In this document: positions 1 to 8,653 of the stretch, one piece after another | How the letters are laid out: every line of letters starts with the position of its first letter | Position numbering within the stretch: position 1 is the first letter of the stretch | From: Leisingera aquimarina DSM 24565 | GTDB taxonomy: Bacteria > Pseudomonadota > Alphaproteobacteria > Rhodobacterales > Rhodobacteraceae | Reading direction: 5' to 3' | DNA length: 64,000 nucleotides | NCBI RefSeq assembly: GCF_000473165.1 | Contig: NZ_KI421504.1 | Location: 2,749,563 to 2,813,562, forward strand | Made by a program: the position numbers and the translations under genes | The notes under the pieces: generated by a model | The model's database searches: none | Seen by the model: only the letters and a program-made list of their open reading frames with translations | What the model was told of the DNA's origin: nothing

Positions 1-462
1 CATCTGCCGGGCAGGATGACCGATCACGCGACAATCACGCTGTCGCCGGAGCACACCAAGAACGACAGTGAGATCTGGGCGCCGATCGAACGCGGCAACC
101 TGAACGGGCTCGAAGTGATCGAATGGTACATGGAAACGATCCGTCCCTTGTATCCGGGTGCGGATAGCAGCGATTTCCTGTTTCCCGGGATTATTGCGGA
201 GGGCAATCTGCCCTACGAGACCTTTCTCGGCTGGTTCAAGCGCGAAACCCGTGCTGCCGGCCTGCCGATGACCCCGCATAATTTCCGCCACGGCTTGGCC
301 TCGCTGCTGATCGAAGCCAACCCGGGAAGGTGGGACCTGCTCGAGCGGCTGCTCGACGACACCGTCGGCACTGCCAGGAAAAACTATGGCTGGGTCAACA
401 AACGCGTGCAGCGCTCCGAGGTGCAGAAATACGTGCTCGATCTGACGAGGCTGAAGGCATGA
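1..462 (+). CDS. tyrosine recombinase, C-terminal part (cut by window edge)
   Basis: The reading frame is open to base 1, so only the C-terminal ~153 residues are in view; the internal ATG at 16 is not the true start. The fragment has the catalytic C-terminal box of a phage-type tyrosine recombinase: a PHNFRH segment (HxxR) and, about 35 residues later, a KNYGW segment that could carry the nucleophilic tyrosine. It would cut and rejoin DNA at a specific site for an integrated element. Its stop codon overlaps the start of the next gene (ATGA), so the two are probably co-translated. The family is clear; the exact subfamily is not. Confidence 0.75.
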   Translation, partial: HLPGRMTDHATITLSPEHTKNDSEIWAPIERGNLNGLEVIEWYMETIRPLYPGADSSDFLFPGIIAEGNLPYETFLGWFKRETRAAGLPMTPHNFRHGLASLLIEANPGRWDLLERLLDDTVGTARKNYGWVNKRVQRSEVQKYVLDLTRLKA

Positions 463-1847
463 AGAAACCTGATCGCCGGACCGTTCCGGAAATCCTGCAG
501 CACCCGCGATGGGATCCCTTGGCCGCAACGCTGAACATGAGGGCTGTCACCGCGCCGCAATTGCGTGTCCTCGATGATTTCCTCGCCTTCATTGAAGGCA
601 GGCAGATTGCTTCGATATGGGAACTTTCGGTTTCGGACTGCCTGTCATTCGATGCCGGGTATCGGTCCGCCAACCGCCTGCGCGCCTTGAAAAAGGCGAT
701 GCAGGCGGTTTTCCCGGCCCAGCCCGCCATCCTCGTCCTGACCGACGCCATCCGCCGGAAAGAGGCGCAGACCCGGAAGCCGGCGGCCTCGGCGCCGAGG
801 CGGCGCAGGCTCAGGGTGTCGATTCCGGAGGAGGAACTGCCAGAACACTGGAAAAGCGCGCTGGCAGACATGGCGGCGGGCTTTGACGGGGACGGTGTCA
901 TTGCACCGTCTCCCAAAATGATCCCGACATACAGAATGAAGCTGAGGCAGCTGGCCTGTTCGGCCAGAAAGGCCGGGGTGCCGGAGGAAATCTCGGTTGA
1001 GGCAGTGAAGGCCTTCACCCGCGACATGCGTGGACGCGGGCTGGCCGCCGCGACACAGCTGGCCTCTTTCTCTGCATTGAAGAAATCTGCCCGCTATGTC
1101 GGCGCCGACCAGGAGGCGCAGGAGCTATTGTCGCAGCTCCTGCGAAAGGCTGAGGATCAGGCCCGCAAAGCTCCAAAGAAGAAGTATGAAAAGCTGCAGA
1201 AAACCGGATATTCGCCGGTAGCGATCATCGGCCGCGCGGAGGAGTTTCTGAAGGAGGCGGAAAGCCTGACATGCCCACGCTCGCGCCAGGCGTTGAGAAA
1301 CACCGCCGCTGCTTTGGCGCTGTTTTCTGTGCTGCCGGTCCGCTTGGCGGATACACGGCTTGTATTCGGGGAGCACCTGTCGTGGCGGCAAGGGCGATAT
1401 GAGCTGCACATCACCCTGTCCAAGGATGATGAGACTTATGACGCGGAAATTGATCCCCGGCTGAATGTATTCATTGATGCACTGATCCTCAGGGGGTGTG
1501 ACGAGGCCTGGCTCGACCAGATGCGCAATGGCTGCCTGAAGTCCAATCGGCCGCTCTTCGTTCGAAACGACGGGGTAGGTGTGGGGTACAATTATATATC
1601 CGATTGCTGGCGCAGTGTTTTCGGCACCGGCGAGCATATTGCCCGCACCATCCTGCACACCTTTCTGGGTATCGAGTTGGGGGCCGCTGGAACGGACATG
1701 GCCCTGGCGGCCAACGGCCAGAAATCACCACGGACAGCCGCGGATTACCAAGACCAAATGGTTGCAAAAGCACAGCGCCTGCAAGGACAGAAAGCCTTTG
1801 AGGATATGGTCGGCGGCGTGAACTTGAAGCTCTTTGAATTCACCTGA
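459..1847 (+). CDS. second tyrosine-recombinase-like protein, translationally coupled
   Basis: A 462-aa protein whose ATG overlaps the previous stop (ATGA). The N-terminal ~300 residues are basic and helical with little similarity I can name. Near the C terminus an EHIARTILH segment resembles the HxxR box and a TAADYQD segment supplies a tyrosine at the expected distance, so it looks like a diverged recombinase. Tandem, overlapping recombinase genes are known from Tn554-like and recombinase-in-trio elements; here two are seen and any upstream member is outside the window. It may be a partner subunit rather than a full catalyst. Confidence 0.55.
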   Translation: MKKPDRRTVPEILQHPRWDPLAATLNMRAVTAPQLRVLDDFLAFIEGRQIASIWELSVSDCLSFDAGYRSANRLRALKKAMQAVFPAQPAILVLTDAIRRKEAQTRKPAASAPRRRRLRVSIPEEELPEHWKSALADMAAGFDGDGVIAPSPKMIPTYRMKLRQLACSARKAGVPEEISVEAVKAFTRDMRGRGLAAATQLASFSALKKSARYVGADQEAQELLSQLLRKAEDQARKAPKKKYEKLQKTGYSPVAIIGRAEEFLKEAESLTCPRSRQALRNTAAALALFSVLPVRLADTRLVFGEHLSWRQGRYELHITLSKDDETYDAEIDPRLNVFIDALILRGCDEAWLDQMRNGCLKSNRPLFVRNDGVGVGYNYISDCWRSVFGTGEHIARTILHTFLGIELGAAGTDMALAANGQKSPRTAADYQDQMVAKAQRLQGQKAFEDMVGGVNLKLFEFT

Positions 1848-1856
1848 AACGGGCTT

Positions 1857-1913
1857 GGAGGCGCGCTTTTCAGCGCATCCCTCGAGGTGAGAATGCGCTG
1901 AAAAGCGTCCTCC
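1857..1913. repeat. long perfect-arm inverted repeat
   Basis: Two arms of about 20 bp (GGAGGCGCGC... and ...GCGTCCTCC, both containing the TTTTCAGCGCAT core or its complement) flank a loop of about 14 bp, between the recombinase stop and the exonuclease gene. It lacks a U-run, so it may be a processing or recombinase-binding site rather than a terminator. Confidence 0.6.
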
Positions 1914-1935
1914 AACCCTGAGAAAAGGAAGAACC

Positions 1936-2457
1936 ATGGAACCTGTTTTCCTCGATTTCGAAGCGTCAAGTCTGGCGCCCAAAAGCTGGCCCATCGAAGT
2001 CGGTATCGCTTGGGTGGACAACGGTCAGGTTGCTGCCGAGGCCAAACTCATCCGGCCGGATCCGTCTTGGTCGATGGATGACTGGCACACTGAAAGCGAA
2101 GCTGTCCATGGCATCCCAAGAATGGCCCTTAACGCGGCAGAGCCAGCTGATGGCGTGGCCTTGTGGCTTCGGGACAAGCTTGACGGAAAGCTCGTTGTCA
2201 GCGATGCGCCGGAATTTGATCAGCGTTGGCTCGACCGGCTTATTAAGACAGCCTGTGAACAGCATGAAATCAGGATCGATGATTTTGACCGGGTGGTTTG
2301 GTGGGCCTTTTCGGAAATGGACGGTCAGATAGCTCCAGGACGTCTGCATGAAGTTTACGGCCATTTGACAAGCGAAAAGACCATTCATCGCGCGGGTGAC
2401 GATGCGGCCAAGCTGGCCAGGGCCTGGCTGACAGGGTGTCGGGAGAGCAAGGAATGA
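1936..2457 (+). CDS. DEDD-type 3'-5' exonuclease (DnaQ-like)
   Basis: A 173-aa protein preceded by an AAGGAAG ribosome site. The first ExoI box reads FLDFEASSL (D-x-E), and the last reads HRAGDDAAKLARAW, matching the HxAxxD arrangement of DnaQ-fold exonucleases. A middle aspartate falls in the SDAPEFDQRWL segment. The length fits a stand-alone exonuclease domain. It lies inside the tRNA-Asn element between recombinase genes, so it may serve element maintenance or RNA/DNA trimming. The substrate cannot be told. Confidence 0.7.
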   Translation: MEPVFLDFEASSLAPKSWPIEVGIAWVDNGQVAAEAKLIRPDPSWSMDDWHTESEAVHGIPRMALNAAEPADGVALWLRDKLDGKLVVSDAPEFDQRWLDRLIKTACEQHEIRIDDFDRVVWWAFSEMDGQIAPGRLHEVYGHLTSEKTIHRAGDDAAKLARAWLTGCRESKE

Positions 2458-2682
2458 GGCCTTCCCAGTGAGGAATTGACTGCCGAAGAAGGTGCCAGCA
2501 CTCGGCAGAGATCACAATCAAGCAGATTTCGAAGGTCTTTGTTTTTGCGCAGTCTTCTATGTGAGACCGCGCAGAAATCAACGCCATCCAAAACCAGAAA
2601 AGAAAAATCACAGCGACGCTCCGAACTCTTCTTGAGCTGTCCTTGGAGGCAGCAAACCACACATCAATCAAGGAGCCGCGCT

Positions 2683-3060
2683 ATGCACACATCCCCTTCA
2701 CCTGCCGTTCAGGCCCTCTTTCTCTTTCTTTCTGAGAATAATGAGGGCTTACAAAATGCTGCCCTCGTCTTGGGCGGCGGAAAGGCCCTGAAACGCGTTC
2801 AACATCTGTTGGATCATCTGGGAGTGACCCGGCAGCTGACCCGTCGTGCACGTCACGATCTCGTCGCCCTGCACGAGCTGTTCACCCTGAAATACGTTGG
2901 TGACCCTATGCGCCTGGAAACCGAGCTCTTCGCGGAAATCGATCCGATGGATCCGATGGTCGAGGAGATTTGTCTTCTGACAGACCGCCTGGAAGATCAC
3001 ATGCGCGCCATCGATGCTGCGTCTGATCTGCCGGTCTTTGATTTCGACATCGCTGCGTAA
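2683..3060 (+). CDS. unknown small protein of the integrated element
   Basis: I chose the ATG at 2683, which follows an AAGGAG ribosome site; the longer open frame upstream (from 2476) has unlikely composition. The 125-aa product is helical and acidic at its end, with no motif, signal peptide or membrane segment that I recognise. It is followed after 11 bases by another small gene with its own GGGAGG site, so the two probably form an operon. No function can be assigned. Confidence 0.55.
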   Translation: MHTSPSPAVQALFLFLSENNEGLQNAALVLGGGKALKRVQHLLDHLGVTRQLTRRARHDLVALHELFTLKYVGDPMRLETELFAEIDPMDPMVEEICLLTDRLEDHMRAIDAASDLPVFDFDIAA

Positions 3061-3071
3061 GGGAGGTTCAA

Positions 3072-3488
3072 ATGCAGTATGATACTGAATTCGATCCGGA
3101 AACGCCTCTGGAACGTGCGGCACTATGGGCGGTAAAAACTGCCCGCTGGTTTGCGCAGGAATGGCAAGAGACCAACATCGAGGATGAAAGTCTGCGGCTG
3201 AGACAACTGGCACCAACACTCGACCGGCTGGAAGACGGAATTCTGTTCGACAGCCGGGACGAAACTATCCTCGAGCTGATCGAAAAGGCCATCGTCCAGT
3301 ATCTCGACGACCGTCTCGAGGGTTACGGCACCCGAGCCCTTTATCGGAACACAAGCGGCGACGAGCTGCGAACCACGGAGCTTCAGCGGTGCCGGGATCT
3401 GATCGAGCAATGGAAGGCGTTCAAACATGCCCGCCAGCATGTGATAGATATGCGCCGTGCCAGGATCATCGCCGATCAGTTCAGTTGA
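3072..3488 (+). CDS. unknown small protein of the integrated element
   Basis: A 138-aa soluble, mainly helical, charged protein with no recognisable motif. Its start has a good GGGAGG site, and the gene ends just before a strong hairpin. It is paired with the upstream 125-aa gene. Its place beside the integrase suggests an element-specific role, but nothing in the sequence shows which. Confidence 0.55.
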   Translation: MQYDTEFDPETPLERAALWAVKTARWFAQEWQETNIEDESLRLRQLAPTLDRLEDGILFDSRDETILELIEKAIVQYLDDRLEGYGTRALYRNTSGDELRTTELQRCRDLIEQWKAFKHARQHVIDMRRARIIADQFS

Positions 3489-3495
3489 TAACGGC

Positions 3496-3522
3496 CGCAC
3501 CTCCGCTTTGCGGAGGTGCGGT
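3496..3522. terminator. hairpin terminator between convergent genes
   Basis: A perfect 11-bp stem (CCGCACCTCCG / CGGAGGTGCGG) with a CTTT(G) loop sits between the convergent small gene and the integrase. A long U-run is missing on both sides, so termination strength is uncertain. Confidence 0.6.
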
Positions 3523-3541
3523 CCATTCGGCTTCCATGCTG

Positions 3542-5695
3542 TCAGGCCGATTTCGGTTTCGGCACTTCAACACCGTCTTCAACCGCAAGGTAGGGGCCTT
3601 TGCGTGGCTTTTCCGCCTTGCCGAAACGCCTGGTGATCATCGAGATGTCGATCTGGTCCATCTCGATATACACCCTCAGGGTTTTGAGTGGAAATCCTTC
3701 AGGCAAATAATTGATGATGCCCACATCCCCGTTCTTGTGGCCAATGAGATAACGGCGAGCGGTATCCGGCAGCGCGTTTTCGACCATCTTCGTGTTGCAG
3801 CTGGTGCGCAATGCATGCAGATCCATGCGCTCGCAGTAGATTCCCCGGCTTTTGCGGTAATAGGTGAAATTCTTGGTGAAGTTTGCCGTGAAGTTCGCCT
3901 TCTTCGTCTTTGAGCGCGACACCAGGTCGAACAGCCGCGATCGACCGAGTTTTCGCTGATGCGCAACGAGTTCCAGAAAGCCAAGCTCGATCAGCTGGGA
4001 GTGGATCGGTATGAGCCGGCGCGCATTGTTGCTCTTCAGGCTCGTGCCAGTTCCGCGGATGATGTCGAAATAGAAAATTCCATCCTCGGACCGCACGTTT
4101 TTCGGGCCCAATTGAAGGACTTCCTCGCTTCTCAGGCCGGCGAGACGGCAGATCAGAGGCACCCAGTAGATATGATCGTTGATCCGGGTCTTCGGGGAAT
4201 TCCATTTTTCCGTGGCCAGCATGACCTGGAAATCGTCATGCCAGAGCTTCCGGGACGTGTCAGGCCGCGCCTTCCGCAACTCTGTGATTGTTTTTTCGCT
4301 TAGCACAAATCGCTTGAACGGATTGTGGGAAATGACGCCCTTTTCGACGGCATGGTTGATGGCCATGTTCAGATAGGCCTGATGCCGCTGCACGGTACGC
4401 GGTGCCAGGGTCTTCAGTTTTGCTTTGTGCCGCAGGGCTTCGGCTGCGTCGTCAGATAGCTTCTGCTTCTTGATCCTCAGTTCAGCTTTGCGCACTTCCT
4501 GCTCGGCTTTTTTCCGCGCCCGAGTGATGATCTCGGAGCAGTGCAATTTCTTGTGCAGCGGAGATTTCCCATGGCCTTGGGGTAGTTGAAAGAGCATGTC
4601 ATTGAATGCTTTCCAATCGCTGTCCAGCATCTGGTCGATCGGCTGGGTTCCAAACATGTCCGCAATCAGCTTTCGCGTGGATTGAACGGTATCAGAATTC
4701 CTGGTGAAATTATCCCCCAGTTCCGCGTCCTCAAATTCATAGGCGCCTTCCTGCCTTTGACCTTTCTCCTTGGCCTTGAACCACCCATCCCAAAGGTCGA
4801 GGAGGCTCGCTGGGCTTCCATCAAGGGTGCGGGCTGGGGGCGCCGGTTCGTTGCTCACGGAGATTTTCAGCCCGGCGCGTTGAAAAAACACGTCACTTTT
4901 CTGGATTTCGTCATCGCTGACAGTCCGAATGGAGTTGGCAGGCCCCTTTTCTTCCGCCTTGAGAGCTGGTTGTTCCGGAAGAAATTCACTGGATTCCGGG
5001 GCTGGATCCATGCAGCGAGCATGTTGAGGAGCCGGAGAGGGCCGTTCAGTGTGCAGCGCCATCTGAAGATAGGGCTGGGTATCTGAGAATATGCCCTTGG
5101 CACGGCGGTCCTTTTCTTCGCTGATCTCGACCATCAGGCGTACCATCCTGGCCATCAGGACCGGAATATCCTCATCGTCTTCTTCAATCTCCAGGCCAAG
5201 GCGGCGAGCCGTATCATGGATGGGAGAAATGGCCACGGAGTGGTCACACAGGAAGATGGCATCCCTCAGGGAGGCCCTGGCGGCGGCTTCGATTTCCAGC
5301 GCGGTTTCTGCGGCCTGCCGGGTGCGCGGCCCGGAAAGGGCGCGCAGGTGGTCGAATGCATCGATTTCAAACCGGGCATATCCGGTTAGAATGGATGTGA
5401 AAATTTCCGGGCGCACTTCGGACTCCGCGTCGAAGCAGAGCTCGCTGATCGAAGTCAATCGTCGGGCAAGCTCTGCGGCTTCGCGGGGGACGTGCGTTCG
5501 CAGCGGAAAACAGAAAAAAGTTGGTTTGAACCGGTTTGATGCCCGCGTCGGCACGCGCCGGCGCCAGAAGAAACCTGTCTTGCGTCTTTCGAGGTGGGGT
5601 TGGGAAATGGCCAAATGCGCCTCCGTCGGTTGGGAGGTGCCGGGCAAGGGGGCGGGAATTCCGTGCAAGTCTTTGTGCAAAGCTTTGTGCAACAA
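3542..5695 (-). CDS. large tyrosine-recombinase integrase beside tRNA-Asn
   Basis: A 717-aa protein with a long N-terminal half and a C-terminal recombinase domain. Catalytic residues visible are Arg522 (LAGLRSEE), His627 and Arg630 (DLHALR) and Tyr663 (INYL). It is about twice the length of a typical phage integrase; the N-terminal extension carries a repeated LHK motif encoded by short GTGCAA direct repeats. The gene starts about 60 bp from the 3' end of tRNA-Asn, the classical position for the integrase of an island that uses the tRNA as its attachment site. Upstream in-frame starts are possible within the first 20 codons. Confidence 0.85.
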   Translation of the reverse strand: MLHKALHKDLHGIPAPLPGTSQPTEAHLAISQPHLERRKTGFFWRRRVPTRASNRFKPTFFCFPLRTHVPREAAELARRLTSISELCFDAESEVRPEIFTSILTGYARFEIDAFDHLRALSGPRTRQAAETALEIEAAARASLRDAIFLCDHSVAISPIHDTARRLGLEIEEDDEDIPVLMARMVRLMVEISEEKDRRAKGIFSDTQPYLQMALHTERPSPAPQHARCMDPAPESSEFLPEQPALKAEEKGPANSIRTVSDDEIQKSDVFFQRAGLKISVSNEPAPPARTLDGSPASLLDLWDGWFKAKEKGQRQEGAYEFEDAELGDNFTRNSDTVQSTRKLIADMFGTQPIDQMLDSDWKAFNDMLFQLPQGHGKSPLHKKLHCSEIITRARKKAEQEVRKAELRIKKQKLSDDAAEALRHKAKLKTLAPRTVQRHQAYLNMAINHAVEKGVISHNPFKRFVLSEKTITELRKARPDTSRKLWHDDFQVMLATEKWNSPKTRINDHIYWVPLICRLAGLRSEEVLQLGPKNVRSEDGIFYFDIIRGTGTSLKSNNARRLIPIHSQLIELGFLELVAHQRKLGRSRLFDLVSRSKTKKANFTANFTKNFTYYRKSRGIYCERMDLHALRTSCNTKMVENALPDTARRYLIGHKNGDVGIINYLPEGFPLKTLRVYIEMDQIDISMITRRFGKAEKPRKGPYLAVEDGVEVPKPKSA

Positions 5696-5731
5696 AAAAT
5701 CCCGCCCGAAAATTCGGAGCGGGATTTTTTG
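5695..5731. terminator. terminator-like hairpin between tRNA-Asn and integrase
   Basis: Arms AAAATCCCGC and GCGGGATTTT surround a loop that itself contains a CCGAAAATTCGG palindrome, with a T-run on the plus strand and an A-run on the other side. It would stop transcription in either direction and shield the integrase from the tRNA transcript. Confidence 0.6.
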
Positions 5732-5758
5732 TTTGCAATCAAGCCCTTGCGGGAAGAT

Positions 5759-5833
5759 TGGCTCCGGCGGTAGGGATCGAACCTACGACCAATTGATTAA
5801 CAGTCAACTGCTCTACCGCTGAGCTACGCCGGA
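5759..5833 (-). tRNA. tRNA-Asn (GTT), insertion site of the element
   Basis: A full cloverleaf: acceptor TCCGGCG/CGCCGGA, D arm GCTC...GAGC, anticodon loop CTGTTAA (anticodon GTT), T arm GTAGG TTCGATC CCTAC, and an encoded CCA end. Its 3' end faces the 717-aa integrase, so it is the likely attB/attL side of the island that fills the left of the window. Confidence 0.93.
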
Positions 5834-5902
5834 ACGGTCCGTGCCGTATAACGTCCTCGGGATCAGGCGTCCAGAGGGCGTGAAGGACTTTTTTGAAAAG
5901 AA

Positions 5903-6820
5903 TCAGCCGCTGCGCTGCTCGAATACGGCGGTGGCGGAAAGGACGCCTTGCGGTGCGGCCAGCTTGCGGCCGGAGAGGTCAACAAGGTGAGCAAAAACGT
6001 TGCGTTCAGCTGCCTTTAGCAAAGCCGGCGGGGTCTCGGTATAGATCTGCCGGGCCAAAGAGGCTGCGTTGGCCGGCGCTTGCTGCAGAGCGTCCAGAAT
6101 TGCGGCCTCGCGGGATGCGCGGTGGGCGATCAGCCAATCGAGCCGTCCGGCAGGATCGTGGATCGGGGCGCCGTGACCAGGGTGGAAAACACGCCAGTCG
6201 CGCTGGCGCAGGCGGCGGCAGGAGGCCATGAAATCCGTCAAGTCGCCATCCGGCGGCGAGACCAGAGAACTGGCCCAGCCCATCACATGATCGGCGGTGA
6301 AGCAGGCATCGCCCCAAGCCAGGGCGATGTGATTGCCGAGGTGGCCGGGCGTGTGGATGACCTCCAGTTCCCAGCCGTCACCGCGTATGAATTCGCCGTC
6401 ACCGAGGGCAGTGTCCGGTGAGAATTCGGTGTCGATGCCCTCGCCGCCGCCGGCCAGCCCGTCGGCGGCCAGCTGGCGCATGACTGCGCTGCGCCCGGCT
6501 GCGGGCCCGCCAAAGGCATAGACCGGCGCTCCGGTTTCCCGGCCAAGCGCCCGGGCCAGCGGCGAATGGTCCAGATGGCTGTGGGTCACGATGATATGGG
6601 TAATCTTCTGGCCCGGCTGCACCGCGGCCAGGATCGCCGCAAGGTGCGGTCCGGACTCCGGCCCCGGATCAATGACAGCCAGCCCGCTGCTGCCGATCAC
6701 ATAGGTATTGGTGCCGCGATAGGTCATCGGCGAGGGATTCTGGGCCAGAATGCGGCACAGGCCGGGTTCCAGCTCCTCGGCCAGACCGACCTGCGGGTTG
6801 AAATCATCTGGTGCCTGCAT
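5903..6820 (-). CDS. MBL-fold hydrolase (LACTB2-like)
   Basis: A 305-aa metallo-beta-lactamase-fold protein. The metal motif is THSHLDHS (HxHxDH), with a further metal-binding histidine in HTPGHLGNH and the DH of FTADHVMG. The start at 6820 is chosen because GGAG lies 7 bases upstream; the longer frame adds an unlikely basic leader. The N terminus with TYRGTNTYVIG is typical of the LACTB2/RNase-Z-like group of hydrolases. The cellular substrate is not shown by sequence. It is divergent from the histidine kinase gene. Confidence 0.85.
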   Translation of the reverse strand: MQAPDDFNPQVGLAEELEPGLCRILAQNPSPMTYRGTNTYVIGSSGLAVIDPGPESGPHLAAILAAVQPGQKITHIIVTHSHLDHSPLARALGRETGAPVYAFGGPAAGRSAVMRQLAADGLAGGGEGIDTEFSPDTALGDGEFIRGDGWELEVIHTPGHLGNHIALAWGDACFTADHVMGWASSLVSPPDGDLTDFMASCRRLRQRDWRVFHPGHGAPIHDPAGRLDWLIAHRASREAAILDALQQAPANAASLARQIYTETPPALLKAAERNVFAHLVDLSGRKLAAPQGVLSATAVFEQRSG

Positions 6821-6903
6821 GGTTTTGCTCCGCTGCTGTTTTCCTGGCTGGTGCGTGCCTGGACCGTCTTCCTTCTTTTCCAAGCGCCCTATAGGCTTAG
6901 CCC

Positions 6904-8223
6904 ATGTTCTTCAAATGGCTCAAACGATATATGCCGCGCAGCCTTTATGCCCGTGCGGCTTTGATCTTGGTGGTGCCCATCGTGGCGCTGCAGATTGTGG
7001 TGTCCGTCGTGTTTATCAAACGCGATCTGGAGGATGTGACCGTGCAGATGACGGCCACCATCCAGCGCGAGTTTGAACTGCTGCGGCAGGTGGTGGATGC
7101 GGCGCCGGATCAGGAGGCCGCATTGGCGCAGATGGGGCCGCTGCTGCAGCCGCTGAACATGCAGGCGCAGTTTCTGCCGCCCGGTGCGCCGCTGCCGGAA
7201 GATCAGTTCAGCCTGATCGAGTTCTCCGGCAGGGTGGTGCGCGAGGAGCTGGAAAAGACGTTTCCGGGATTTCTGTCAGCGCGGTTCCCCGCAGATCGCA
7301 CGGTGCAGGTCTATTTCGGCACCGCGCACGGGCTGGTGGAGCTCAGCTTTGACCGCCGCCGGGTAACTGCTGCAGCACCGCATCAGCTGATCGTCACCAT
7401 GCTGTTGTTCGGCTTTCTGATGATGCTGATTTCCTTCCTTTACATGCGCAACCAGCTGCGCCCGATCAAACGGCTGGCCAATGCGGCCGAGGCTTTCGGG
7501 CGCGGGAGGGCAGTGCCCTATTCACCCGCCGGCGCGCTGGAGGTGCGGGCGGCCGGCAGCGCCTTTCTGGATATGCGCGCCCGGCTTGAGCGGCAGATTG
7601 AGCAGCGCACGCTGATGCTGTCGGGGGTAAGCCATGATCTGCGCACGCCGCTGACGCGGATGAAGCTGGAACTGGCGATGCTGGACGAGGAGGACGCCGC
7701 GCCGATGCTGCGCGACGTGGATGAAATGCAGGCGCTTCTGGATGCGTTCCTGGATTTTTCCCGGGGGGCGACGGTCAGCGAGCCGGAACCGGTGGATCCG
7801 CAAGACCTGGTCCGCACCATCATCTGCGATTGGCAGCGCCAGGAAAAGCAGGTGACGCTGGGCGGGATGTCCGGCGAGGGAGAGGTGATGCTGCGCCGCC
7901 AGCCGGTGCGCCGGGCGGTGGAGAACCTGATTTCCAACGCTGTGCGCTATGGCTCCCAGGCGCGGGTTTCTGTGGCCTTGACCGAGCGCTCAATGCGCAT
8001 CCGGGTCGAGGATGACGGCCCGGGCATTCCGGCCGGCCAGCGCGGCGATGCCATCCGCCCCTTCACCCGGCTGGACCCGGCGCGCAACCAGGACCGGGGC
8101 TCAGGCGTGGGATTGGGGCTGGCGATTGTGGCTGACATTGCACGTGCCCACGGCGGCACCCTGCGGCTGGGCGAAAGTCCGGAGCTGGGCGGGTTGAAGG
8201 CTGACATCGTAATCGCGCGCTGA
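6904..8223 (+). CDS. EnvZ-like sensor histidine kinase
   Basis: A 439-aa inner-membrane kinase. One transmembrane helix near residues 17-38 and a second near 160-180 enclose a periplasmic sensor region, followed by a HAMP domain, the H-box SGVSHDLRTPLTRMKL, and a catalytic domain with an N-box (NLISNAVRYGS), G1 (DDGPGIP) and G2 (GSGVGLGLAI). This arrangement matches EnvZ. No response regulator gene is adjacent within the window, so the partner (OmpR-type) must be encoded elsewhere. The signal sensed is unknown. Confidence 0.88.
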   Translation: MFFKWLKRYMPRSLYARAALILVVPIVALQIVVSVVFIKRDLEDVTVQMTATIQREFELLRQVVDAAPDQEAALAQMGPLLQPLNMQAQFLPPGAPLPEDQFSLIEFSGRVVREELEKTFPGFLSARFPADRTVQVYFGTAHGLVELSFDRRRVTAAAPHQLIVTMLLFGFLMMLISFLYMRNQLRPIKRLANAAEAFGRGRAVPYSPAGALEVRAAGSAFLDMRARLERQIEQRTLMLSGVSHDLRTPLTRMKLELAMLDEEDAAPMLRDVDEMQALLDAFLDFSRGATVSEPEPVDPQDLVRTIICDWQRQEKQVTLGGMSGEGEVMLRRQPVRRAVENLISNAVRYGSQARVSVALTERSMRIRVEDDGPGIPAGQRGDAIRPFTRLDPARNQDRGSGVGLGLAIVADIARAHGGTLRLGESPELGGLKADIVIAR

Positions 8224-8389
8224 ACGTTTCAATCCAATCGCCGCCGAGCACGGGGAGGGGCAAGCCATCAGGTGTTGCGCGGCGGCGGCCCGCAGCGCAC
8301 GCCTGCTTTTCCCAATCTTCTTTCTTTGCAGCTATCAATCGGGCCCCGGGCAGCTTGTCCGGGAAAGAAACACTGTTGGGAGAGCTCTC

Positions 8390-8653
8390 ATGCCTCAGAT
8401 TGATCCATTTTCCAACCACCGCCGCGGGCTGGAAAGCCCCGCCACCCATCACTTGGTGATCACGCCGCAGGACGGGACCGACCTGCCGGTCCGGCCACGG
8501 GTGCTGCGGGTGCTGGCTTCGGGGGATCTGGTGCTGCGCGATGAGGCGGGCACAATCATCACTTATGCGGTCTCTGCAGGCGAGACCATCGGGTTTTCCG
8601 CAGCGGGTATCGAAGCGACCGGTACGACTGCATCCGTGGCCGGGTGGTACTGA
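8390..8653 (+). CDS. ghsA: GTA head-spike base protein (rcc01079-like)
   Basis: An 87-aa protein starting after a GGGAGAG site. Its pattern (opening MPQIDPFSNH, then short beta repeats ending TASVAGWY) resembles the small spike base protein family of the Rhodobacter capsulatus gene transfer agent (RCAP_rcc01079). In that system the two spike genes are unlinked from the main GTA cluster and needed for attachment to cell-surface polysaccharide. The stop overlaps the ATG of the next gene (TGATG). Assignment is from memory of the family; moderate confidence. Confidence 0.6.
   Translation: MPQIDPFSNHRRGLESPATHHLVITPQDGTDLPVRPRVLRVLASGDLVLRDEAGTIITYAVSAGETIGFSAAGIEATGTTASVAGWY

Noticed and set aside
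4..14. CTGCCGGGCAG at the window start
   Set aside because: Part of the recombinase reading frame; no second block downstream.
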